Shown one piece after another: positions 36,318-47,502 of a stretch of DNA of 64,000 nt (its first letter is position 1; each line of letters begins with the position of its first letter). Under the pieces are notes generated by a model that saw nothing but the letters and a program-made list of their open reading frames with translations, made no database searches and had not been told where the DNA came from. A program made the position numbers and the translations under genes. The stretch comes from Brevipalpus yothersi (lineage: Eukaryota > Arthropoda > Arachnida > Trombidiformes > Tenuipalpidae), in NCBI GenBank assembly GCA_003956705.1, contig QZCP01000445.1, positions 172,960 through 236,959 of the forward strand. The letters are read 5' to 3'.

Positions 36318-39233
36318 TCATGAGAAGAAGAGAATTTGAAAACTGTATACTTGCCTCTTAACGATTTGGACCACATCTTCATCGTTCAGAACATGATCTT
36401 TGCCTACTTTTTGAGGATAATGTTTGACTGATGTTCCCCAAACTAAGGCACTGGAAAATTAAGGAGAGATTTGTAAATACACAATTTGATGGAAAAAATG
36501 TGAGATGAAACTAACCATTTAAATTCTTTTATCAGAGTTCGATGTAGCTTGTTACAGAAGTCTTCTACTGCTCGATGGTCTTGAGTCAAAATTACAGGAG
36601 ATTGGTAATCAGGTAACTGTCCTTTGGGCTTTGTGTAGCTGGAGAGAGGAAAAATTGACGTTAAAATTGAACAGATTACATAAATGTATAACTCTGTATA
36701 CAAAAGAAACATTCAATACATACATTCTGATCAATTTTAGATACTCCCATGTCAATTCTAGTAGATCGTCAAAGTTCCATTTATGATGCGCTGAGATTGG
36801 CACAGTGTGAGGTATTCGATAGATTATATCAAGTTCTTCGATAGAAATCTGGTCTATTTTGTTGAGTACATAGATGCAAGGAATGTAAACTCGATTCCCT
36901 TCGATAACATCAACCAAATCATCACAAGTTGCATCATACTTTAGCACTACATCAGCATTGTGTATACGATATTCTCCACAAATTGACTTTACAGTTTCTA
37001 GATCCAACTCAGATTGAGGAACCAAAGCTTGCAATGCAATTCCACCTTTTTCTTTTCGACGGAATGTGATCGCAGGAGGCTCTTTGTTTAGACGAATGCC
37101 GAATCCTTCTAATTCTCTTTCAATTATACGCTTGTGTCCAAGTGGTTTCAAAACATCCAGAACGATATAAATCAAACTACATGTTCGCGCCACTGCAATA
37201 ACTTGTCTACCACGACCTTTGCCATCTTTGGCTCCTTCAATGATTCCTGGTAAATCTAACATTTGTATTTTAGCACCTTTATAACGAATGACACCAGGTA
37301 CAGTAGTAAGAGTGGTGAATTCATAAGCTGCCACTTCCGAATAGACACCAGCGAGATTGCAAATCAAGGTAGATTTGCCAACAGATGGAAAACCAACAAA
37401 GCCGATTCGAGCATCTCCAGTTTTGGCCACATCAAAACCTTCACCAGGACCACCACCACCACCTTTGGGAGTTATCAATTCTCTTCTTAGTTTAGCTAAG
37501 CGAGCTTTCAAGAGACCAAGATGTCCCATCGTTGCCTTATTACGCTGAGTTCTTGCCATCTGAAAATGAACATACATGATACCATTTAATTAATGTACCC
37601 AACCTATCACAATTCCTACGTCCAGTAAGAAAGGAGAAAAAGTTTCAACTCTTTTTACTTAGAGAGGAAATGAAATCTCAAGAAAATTTTAGATTAGCGT
37701 TGAGAAGAGATGGGTTTATCGATAAAGTTATCGTCATATTTGCCTCCGAATTCACCCTAAAAATGAGCTACCCAATTTTGGGTATTCTGGGTCGAAAAAT
37801 TTTCACCGCTGATAATTTCCTAATTTCTAAGAATTTAGATGAACTCCTCAGAAATGTTTGTTTCATAAAATGCTGAAAATTTCCTTTGAAGTGTATAATA
37901 GTGATTTATATTCTGTTAATTGGAATTCTAAGGATAAGAGAGAATTTTCCACAACGTTAGTCTCTTGCTAGAGCCTTAAAGAATAATAACACAAATCTAA
38001 GAAAATTCATACCAAGAATTAGAGTATCATCGAGAAGACAAAAAATTTACGCGGTTGAACAGTCTATTTCTCTACCTCACAAGTTATAGTTAGTCTCAAT
38101 GATGTCAGATTTTGATATCATCTCTACCATAGTGCATCGAGTGTTGTCACTTGAATACAACTACATCTAACTGTATTTTCTTATTTTAACTTGTGACTCT
38201 ATCTCATATCTGATATGATCGTCTTTCTTCTATTTTATTCTCTCATTCTCTATAGTAATATACTAGATCAATTGAATTAGAACTTACTAGTCGGAACTTT
38301 GTTGATTTCTCAGAGTTGACTTTGAATCATCTCAAGGAATATACAACATATATTGGCTAAAAGTATCTATAGAGGTTCTGAAATTTTGATTGATCAATCT
38401 TCCTATCTTGATTTTCTATAGAACTTGTAGAGAAGGCATCATAAGATAAAAAATGGTAAGCCCTACACTAGTAATGTTAACCGATCAAAACAAATTTTCA
38501 ATCAAAACGAATAACTTCCAAGAATAGTGTTTAATCGATCTATTTTTAACTATTTTCAGCTAATTGAGAGCAGAGAGCCCAAATATGAGTCATTGTAAGA
38601 GATGTCATGTAACACCAGGGACTTTCATTTCAAAGATATCAGGAGACAATCAAACCTACGGAATTCATGCGGGAATAAGAACGTTTCCAATAAGACCTAA
38701 TAGGACTGAAGTCTCATTCTCCTATGAAACTGCTTCTTAAGAGAATAAGGCCTCCATTGAAAACTTGGAGGAAATTCATGTTCAAATGGAAATTATGATT
38801 TTTATAGACTACTATCAGGTGGGAAAGTTTATTCATTGATGATTAGGCAATCAAATTCATCTGATAAACTGTTCGAAAGAACAATTACTCGAAAATAAGA
38901 ACAGGGTTTTCTTTTCACTGGCATTCACAGTGAAGAGGAAAGCAGCATCCCAGAGATTTTTCTCTATTTTTTTGCAAGTCTTATTCTCTCAAGATTCTGA
39001 TAGGCCAAAAGTTTCTCGCCTCAATAAAAATCAGATTGAAAGCTGATACTCTTCAGCCTCAAGATAGAACTGTTCAGTAATTTTCGATCACCATACTTCA
39101 TCAAAAGAGTCTAAACAAGCCAGTGTATCATCAATCATGAACACGACCACAATTCTGGTTGTGATAGATGAAAATGTTTAAATGTCCTTACCTCAGCTTC
39201 GATGGCAGCAATTTTCTCCAATGTAGTCGACAT
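36318..39233 (-). CDS. DRG1: Developmentally regulated GTP-binding protein 1
   Basis: Cytosolic, ribosome-associated TRAFAC-class GTPase that works with DFRP1/Lerepo4 and aids translation. Exons are 39233-39192 (MSTTLEKIAAIEAE), 37559-36724, 36638-36516 and 36450-36318; the total is 377 residues. Motifs: LGLLKARLAKLRRELITP, P-loop GFPSVGKST, switch-region TTLTTVPG, G3 DLPG, G4 NKID, G5 SAHHKWN, and the C-terminal TGS domain (YTKPKGQLPDY, VKHYPQKVGKDHVL). Vertebrate DRG1 ends at the equivalent of VQIVK(K/R). Here the frame runs on about ten more residues (QVYSFQILFFS), so a last splice, possibly at GCAAGT or GTATAC, may be missed. Intron 1 (37560-39191) is unusually long for this region. Confidence 0.95.
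37560..39191. other. Long first intron of DRG1
   Basis: 1.6 kb of AT-rich sequence with no recognised gene, element or repeat. The DRG1 introns further downstream are about 65-85 bases. Confidence 0.6.
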
Positions 39234-39706
39234 CTTATCAGGAACAAACGATCAGATCGTTGATACAGAGAAAGATATACCACTGTTTTCGGGTAATATT
39301 AACAAACAATCCCCAGCGGCAAGTTGACCGATATGCTCGACCAAATCACAATCAAGAACACATGAGAAGTTATCAACACAAATTAAATCTACACAGAGCA
39401 CGTACAATCGCACTCAAAATCAGGAGATCAGGACGAGATTTGATGATAAATTAAGAAAAAAAATCAGTAAAATTTATTTTGTTATCGATAAGCCATTCAT
39501 GTAAACAAAACGAGATGAAATGTTGATCAACTGAGCACATGTTCAACATGTCATGTTGCGATAGTGCTTCCTCCAAGTTTTCCGAGGGAAGAGAGAGAGA
39601 GAAAGAGAGCAAAAATTCGATTCGTTTTGAGAATAATTAAAAAATTGAAAAATCTGAGAATTTGGAAATAAAAATACTAGAGATAACGTTGTTCGATAGT
39701 GGATGA
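39234..39706. other. Interval between DRG1 and PIWI copy 1
   Basis: Holds the DRG1 promoter and the 3' flank of PIWI copy 1, both read leftward. A minus-strand AATAAA near 39470-39480 may serve copy 1. Short GA run near 39590-39610. Confidence 0.45.
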
Positions 39707-42636
39707 TTAAAGATAGAATAGATAGTTGCTGAGTTTTGGATCAGGCTCACGGTGAAGAGATGTACCGGTTAGGAAAGCCAGCTTGTGTGCATATTGGCAC
39801 GGAGCAGGAACGGTGATTGTTCCCTAGGAGAAGGAAGAAGAAGATAATTTAGTTTGATCATATTTTGATCGTGAGAAAATTTTGTTCATATTTAATTTTA
39901 TGCTTCCACTTACAGCCCAATTAAAGTAGAGGTGGCAAAGTTTGTAAGCCATTTGTTGATGGTGAATTGGTCGCCATCCAGTGCTATCTTCGATAATGTT
40001 GTACATCGTTGGATTAACGGTTCCTTGTCGAACACATTGGCTGATAAGATAAAAATCGTATCTTTCCTTTCTTGTGACCACTGTGTCGATCACAGTACCG
40101 GGAGGAGGATTGTCCAGAGATTGTGGATTGGTTTTGTGGAAGAATCGAGCATTAACTCGCTTGGTGACAATCACAAATGACCACAAAATTTTGCCCGGTT
40201 CAATAAGCTGATTGATTGCTGTTTGTAGCTGGGCAACTTCGAAATCGTATACATATTGTATTTGTCCTTCACCGACACCATCTCGATAAACCACCAAACG
40301 ATCTGGAAGTTTACCATTAAGACTCTCATATTCTTTCAAGCCATCTAGAGATGGGATAGATAAAAATTGGAAATTGAACGATTTAAAATTATTGGCACCA
40401 ATAGCATTATTGTGCTTCAACTTACTGGTCAAGTGCATTGCAAAATTGCCGGACATCTCTTCTCGACTTTGATGATATGAGACTCTGGAATACCATCGAG
40501 TTGCGGATTGATTTAAGCTGCACACAAAAGCACCAACTGAAGATCCTTTCTTTGTACTGTCGTGATAGCAATCATAGCCAACGATCATCATATTTTTGGG
40601 CTGATAAGGAGGGAAAATTTTCGATAAGATTAAATTTTTTCAAGAGGATGAAGAAAATTTTCAATCACAACAGAAGCAAAAACAAATACAAAAATAACAC
40701 GAAGATAAGTATATTTCCTAGAGAAACAATCAGCATCCTTTGTACTGATCACCCATTTTCCTTAGCTCTCTTCAAAATCAATTGTACATCGATTAATAGA
40801 AACAGCTCTTTTCCAGATGATCAAAACTCTCAACTCATAAGAACTATCCTGAGTTTCCTCAAATCATGATAGAACAATAGATAACTCATGAAAATGGCAA
40901 AAATTCGACCCAATTCTTATATTTTCTCTTGATACACTTACCGGAATCTGGAGTGCCCAAGCCTCAGCACCAAGCTTGACGCTCATCTGAATGCAAACTT
41001 TGGTACATACTGTTTGCAGAGCATTTCGTTTCTGGAGAACTCGAGTAGTCACCACTTGAGAAGCCATCGGATGCTCACAACAGAAGATCTTTTTGACAGC
41101 ATCATATCGATCCTTGTTGTTGTTTGGCACAATTATATTGACTAATTTACAGACAGGTGGAATCTTTTTACATGCCTCAACATAGGTCGCTGTTCGATCA
41201 TTATCGAGTGGAATGATTTTGGGTGGCGATAGACTGACACCAAGAGGTTCAGCTACTCGTCGCAAAGTGTTGCAATAATCATCAACAATCTGTTTGTCTC
41301 GACGAAGACAAACGATAGCCCATGTATCCAAGCCCACCGGTTTCCGCATATTTTTCGAACGAATTTCACGCTCAAAGGACCCAGTTTTTTGAGCATACTG
41401 AGTACCAGCACCTTCATTTTCACCAAGCATCAGAATTTTCTCAGCCGGTAAAACACGACCAGGCAACTCGATAATACTGGTCTCAAATCGAAGATTCCAT
41501 GCGGCCATCTCAGTGCGAACTTTTTCGTTACTAGCAAGCTTCCGTATAAAAGTGTTCAAAGCAGTTGCACGTCCAACTGGATCAGCACGAGTCATATTGC
41601 CCATCTCTTTCTTCAAATTGAAATCGGCACGCATTTCATCAGTCAGACCAGTCATAAGACATAGTTCTGGAATCAGCATGATTGGCTTATCTTCACCACC
41701 TCGCCTCTGTCGTTCGGTTGGCTTTACCAGCAGAAGAGGTTGACGTTCATCTTTGATGGTCACATTGTGCTGTTCAGTGTAATAATCTTTCAAAGTGCAA
41801 CTGGTTCCTCGTCGATCGAAAGTGTATGTGACTGGATTTTTATCGAAAACTATATCATCAATACGATAGGTTTTATTGTTATAGTTTACCATCACAATTT
41901 TGCCCGGAAAATCACGGCGAGCTACGGCGCGAAAATTTTGACGATCAGCTCTCAGCATTTCCTGAAGCATATCATAGGCTGTTTGCGATCGAACCACTTT
42001 GTGGATCACATCATTTACCATCAATATACCTCCATCATGCTCATTGATAGCGGTGATAATACCAGGCCAAATTTGAAGTTTCCATTGGGGAAGAGTTTTC
42101 CGCTCGGTCTTATCATAATAGTTACGACCAATTTGCATCATACCAATATTTTGGAGGTTCCTCTTCATTTGAGTGTTGTACAGACGCATCATTTCCGGAT
42201 GTCCCCATGTTACCGTTGAAGTATGTCGAATAGTAATTGAAATTTGTTCATTGTCAGACTTACGTGTACCAGACACAGTGGTCACCTCTGAATCCAACTC
42301 TTTGAGAGACTTTATCTCACTTCCACCATCGAACACATAGGCAGTACCAAACAGTTCTTTATTTTGGAAGATCAATTCACGTCTCATTCGAACTGATTCC
42401 ACTGGAGGCTCAAAATCGACACGATAAGCATGGATGATGGCATCTTTTGGTGTGATCAATCGATAATAATTGGATAAAAGTGATATTGTGGTACCACCTT
42501 CACCAGCAGTGGTTCGAACATTAGCCGGAATGGTGTTAACTGGTTCAAATGGACGTCTTCCTCGTCCACGAGCTGGCATATCACCTTCCATGGCTTCTTC
42601 GCCCATACCACGTCCACCGATTGCTCTTCCTGCCAT
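39707..42636 (-). CDS. piwi: PIWI-clade Argonaute, array copy 1 (catalytically complete)
   Basis: Germline-type Argonaute that binds piRNAs and cleaves or silences transposon transcripts. Exons are 42636-40942, 40600-40426, 40344-39914 and 39823-39707; 805 residues. The N-terminus is RG-rich (GRAIGGRG, ARGRGRRP), typical Tudor-binding methylation sites. PAZ spans about 155-275 (ITAINEHDGGILMVNDVIHK, KTYRIDDIVFDKNP), then ELCLMTGLTD, MID (about 435-565), and PIWI (566-805). The MID 5'-phosphate pocket Y-K-Q-K is present (RYDAVKK, ASQVV, VKLGAE). Slicer tetrad: D575 (VGYDCYHD), E613 (REEM), D645 (YRDG) and H780 (CQYAHKLA). The GTVNPTMYNIIEDSTG region and the LSNYLFYL end favour the Piwi/Aub-type subfamily. 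Confidence 0.96.
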
Positions 42637-43619
42637 GATTAATTTTTACGGAACAAGATGATACGTTGACGAAGAAAGCACACTCTTACACACCGAATAG
42701 GATTCACAAGCAAAATTGAGGAAATTGTCGAATTAAAACTGATTAATAAGTAACTATCGGGCAGTCAATGGATCATCAACAGTCAAAAGTTCCACTTTAA
42801 AGCAGACAATCAAATGACTTTCAGCTGAAAATTAACGAAATTTATATTAAAATTTTGGAGCATAGATAAAAAGTAAGAGTGAGAAGAAGCAAAAGTGTTT
42901 TGTGAACAAAGTTCAAGAACCAATTTTTGAAGAGCAAGACAAACATTGTGTTCCTCTATGGACCCTATTATCTACGGAGATTATCATCCTTGATCTGCCA
43001 AAGTCACTTTTTTCCTTCTTTTAAGACAGTTCTACATCCCGTTAATGGATCAGAGGTCAACAGACTCTCACTTGTGTCATGTTCAATGTAATCGTTGCTC
43101 ATCTTGCTAATCTTTTCTTAATCAGTTGTTAAGTTTATTCCGGAACACTTTTCAAGGAAAAAAAGTTCTACCATTAGTGGCAATACTTTATCGAAAGCTC
43201 TAGATAATTGGTCTAAAAGGGATGATCTCAGCGATTTAATGGTCATTCCCGGCTGATGTTGATCGATATCGAGATGCACAAAAATCAATTAGATCATCTC
43301 CCGGTTGACAAATCTTAAATCGTTGGCATTTTATTTTGGATAAAGTTCTATTTCCTGGAAAAAATTTTTCGAGGGCAAGAAGAACATAATTTTAATCGAA
43401 GATTTCAATCTATAAAATCATCAACTAAATAATTGTCAATACACCGAATGGACAAGATAAATTAATTTCGATCAATTTTCTATCATCAGAGCACTGCTCA
43501 GTCAAATAGACTTTGGGTTTCATTTATCCAGAAAAAACCAAGTGTTTACACCAACAAACTTTCAGTTTGCAGTGGCGTCTTATTTGATTTTTGGAGTTCA
43601 AAAGTCAAGCAAGAAAAGT
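42637..43619. other. Intergenic interval, PIWI copies 1-2
   Basis: 0.98 kb, AT-rich; promoter side of copy 1 and 3' flank of copy 2. No PIWI remnant or other gene seen. Confidence 0.45.
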
Positions 43620-46316
43620 TCAGAGATAAAACAAAAAGTTACTTAGTTTTGGATGTGGCTCTCGATGAAGAGAGGTTCCAGTCAAATATGCTAATTTGTG
43701 GGCATATTGACAAGGGGCTGGGACCGTGATAGTTCCCTAGGAAAAAGAGGAAGGACCATGAATGAATAATGTGTGGAAAGGAAAAATTTGATACATAAGT
43801 CACGTAAATTTAGTCAACACTCACAGCCCAATTGAAGTAGAGGTGGCAAAGTTTGTAAGCCATTTGTTGGTGATGAATTGGCAGCCATCCGGTGGTGTCT
43901 TCGATAATGTTGTACATTGTTGGATTAACGGTTCCTTGTCGAACACTCTGGCTGATTAAGTAGAAATCATATCGTTCTTTACGGGTGACCACTGTGTCCA
44001 CCACGGTACCAGGAGGTGGATTTACGAGTGATCGGGGATCAGTTTTGTGGAAAAAGCGAGCATTTCCTCGCTTGGTGACTATTATGAAAGACCATAATAT
44101 CTCGCCAGGCTCTATCATGTTGTCCAAAGCCATTTTCAATTGAGCCATTTCAAAATCATATATATGAGGAATTTGACCCTCACTTACACCATCTCGGTAT
44201 ACAATCAACCGATCTGGTAATCTCCCGTTGAGAGCTTGATATTCTTTTAGACCTCCTTTGGAACGAGAAAGTTTGTGAATCAGATATTTTTTCTCGAGTA
44301 AATAAACATCAAATGAGCATACCGGTTAAATTCATGGCAAAATTCCCAGACATCTCTTGTGCATTGTTATGGTATGCTACTTTTGAATACCATCGCGTAA
44401 TGGATTGATTGAGGCTGCACACGAATGCTCCAACTGAGGAACCTCTTTTAATGGTGTCATGATAGCAGTCATAACCAACAACCATCAAATTTTTGGGCTA
44501 AAAATGATGAGAAACAAAAAAATTATTTCATGACCTAATTGAAAAAAAGACAGATCTCCGAAAATTGAATTGCTCAACATCACATTGAGTTGAAGATATT
44601 ACTCTTTCTTACCGGAATATTGATACCCCAAGCCTCAGCACCAAGCTTGACGCTCATCTGAATGCAAATCTTGGTACATGCTGTTTGCAGAGCATTTCGC
44701 CTTTGAAGAACTCGAGTAGTAATCACTTGGCACTGCATAGGATGTTGACAGTAGAATATTTTCTTGATTGCATCATATCGATCCTTGTTGCTGTTGGGCA
44801 CAATTACGTTGACCAATTTGATTGTTGGAGGAATCTTATTGCAAGCCTCGGCATAAGTCGATACCCGATCATCATCAAGTGGAATCATTTTAGGTGGTGA
44901 AAGACTGACACCAAGAGGTCCAGCCACTCGTCGCAAAGTGCTACAATAATCATCAACAATCTGTTTATCTCGACGAAGACAAACGATCACCCAGCTATCT
45001 AAGCCAACTGGTTTTCGAAGATTTTTGGAACGAATTTCACGTTCAAACGATCCATCTCTCTGGTTGTATTGGGTTGCGTTTTGTTCACTCTCACCAAGCA
45101 TATATATTTTCTCTGCCGATAGAATACGGCCAGGTAGCTCCATGAGAGTAGTTTGAAATCGAAGATTCCAGGCTGCCATTTCAGTTCGAACAGTATTATT
45201 GGTGGCAAGGCTACGCATAAAGTTGCCCAATTCTGTGGCACGTTTCCTGGGATCAAGGCGAGTGTGACTGTCGATATCTTTTTTCAAATTGAAATTATTT
45301 CTCATTTGATCAGTTAGACCAGTCATCAGGCACAGCTCAGGTACAAGCACTACTGGCTGATTTTGACCATCTCGCCTCTGTCTTTCGGTTGGTCTTACAA
45401 GAAGAAGAGGTTGATTTTCATCTCGAATTATCACATTGTGTTGTTCTTTGTAATAATCTTTTAGGCTGATTGTCACATCTCTCCGCTCAAAAGTGTATGT
45501 GACCGGATTCTTGTCAAAAATAATATCATCAATTCGATAGGTCTTATTACTATAATTAACCATAACAACTTTACCAAGGATTTCACGCTTAGCATCGTCA
45601 CGAAAACGCGGGTTATTTTGTCGAATTTCTGTAAGAACCGAATGAGCACTCTGGTTGCGAATAACTTTGTGAACTGTATCACTCATCATCAATATACCAC
45701 CATCATGTTCATTGATTGCGGTCATTATACCAGGCCATATTTGCAGAGAAATTTGACGGGAATTTTGAGCATTTGGATCGTTATGCTGGACAACTTGAAT
45801 TCGATTTCTATCATAATGATAGCGACCCATCTGGATCATTCCGAGATTTCGAAGATTTCTCCTCATTTGAGTATTGTAAAATCTCATCATTTCCGGATGT
45901 CCCCATGGCACTGTAGCTGTTTTCCTTATGGTGATTGAAATTCTTACTTCATCCGACATTCGTGTACCATAAGTGTAGGTCAATTCTGAATTAAGTTCAC
46001 CAAGGCACTTTATATCATTTCCACCGTCGAACACATAGGCATTTCCGAAAAGTTCTTTATTCTGGAAGATGAGATTACGCCTCATTCTGGTGGATTCCAC
46101 TGATGGCTCAAAATCAGCATGATATGTATGTATAATTATATCTTGTGGAGTGATTAGCCGGAAGTAGTTCGACACCAGTGGAATTGTAGTTCCACCTTGA
46201 CCGGCAGTCACTCTAACACTACTTGGAATAGTCCTGATTGACTCGAATGGATGTCTTCGGCCTCGGCCACGACCGATTCCTTGGGATCCATTATCTCCTG
46301 CTTCGCTTGCCGCCAT
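43620..46316 (-). CDS. piwi: PIWI-clade Argonaute, array copy 2 (catalytically complete)
   Basis: Second full-length PIWI. Exons are 46316-44613, 44497-44323, 44255-43825 and 43736-43620; 808 residues. The N-terminus MAASEAGDNGSQGIGRGRGRR keeps an RG-box. PAZ (MTAINEHDGGILMMSDTVHK, KTYRIDDIIFDKNP), MID (Y-K-Q-K present) and PIWI are all complete. A short extra segment (QVVQHNDPNAQNSRQI) lies in PAZ relative to copy 1. Tetrad: D578 (VGYDCYHD), E616 (QEM), D648 (YRDG) and H783 (CQYAHKLA). It should therefore be able to bind guide RNA and cleave, as inferred from the family. It has the same three intron positions and phases as copy 1. Confidence 0.96.
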
Positions 46317-47502
46317 TTATTTTTTCTCAAGATTAATCTCAGCGAAACAAAATATGAAAATTATCTGTTACCGCAAATGAAAGAACAAAACAAAAGTTAT
46401 AATCGTTGACGTTCACCCAAAAAATAATTGATAATTAGTGAATAAAATTATGGGACACTTACAACAGCGGTGAACAATTGTAAAATCACTGATTATCAAC
46501 AGAAATATTCAAGATGGAATGATATACATGAGATGACAAACTAAACTGAATGGAAGACACAAAAAAATGAGGCAATAGTCATGGCCGCTGTTATATAATC
46601 ATTTTTGCTCCCTTTCGCACCCTCTTAATAAGGAACTTGAATTACATCATCTGGCTATGAGAATCCTAGGTAAGCGAGACACGCGCGAATCGACAATATT
46701 TCACTGGCATAGTGCTGATAGCTTCGACCGATTACTGGCAAATTTTAATTCAGTTCTTTGAACCCTCATTCTCGTATTTTTGAGGCTACTCTGTCAATTT
46801 AAATTTTTTTCACAATAATTTTGTTCAGTAAAATTAGTGAGTCAGCAGTCTCATGAGATTGTCAATCTTTTTTAAAGAACTACTAAATAAACTCATTTAG
46901 CCTATTGAAATAGCAGCTCTTTCACATGTGGATAAGAGTGTGATTAGTGGAGATTTAATTGACTTTTTTCAATCATTTTTAGCTTCATCTTTCTAGGAAT
47001 AATTATGATAATAATAATTCTCAGAAAAATAACGTCCCATGATGGTGATGAGAATGATTGTCATTCTATGATTTGGTTTACCTCTGACGATTCAGTTTTT
47101 CTCACTTCAAATTCATTTTTTATGCATAGAGTGTGACAATTCTTATTTTTTTGAGTCATCCTCGCACTGGTGAGCAAATGTCCAATTTATCATTCGTATT
47201 TTAGATCATATTGGAGTCATTTCCTAGAACTTCCAATTGAGCAAATTAATCATCAGAATTTGAAGTCGAATTAAGAATTTTTCACTTTCGATATTATGAT
47301 GACCCCCCTGAACTTTGAGCCATAAAATTGACTGTATTCGATAGATTAGTCATATCAGTGTCAATGAACAAGCAAGCAAGACTTCGATTGAGTAACCAAG
47401 TTCATGATAAGAGTGAGCATAAAAAATCGCGAAAAATAGAATTGATTCATAAAAAGCAAAAGTTTGATAGTAGCATAACATTGTGTAGATGATGGAAAAA
47501 AT
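46317..47502. other. Intergenic interval, PIWI copies 2-3
   Basis: 1.2 kb, AT-rich. No further gene recognised. Confidence 0.45.

Noticed and set aside
41740..42219. 159-residue plus-strand frame opposite PIWI copy 1, and similar antisense frames in the other copies
   Set aside because: Shadows of a long conserved minus-strand exon, with no motif of their own.
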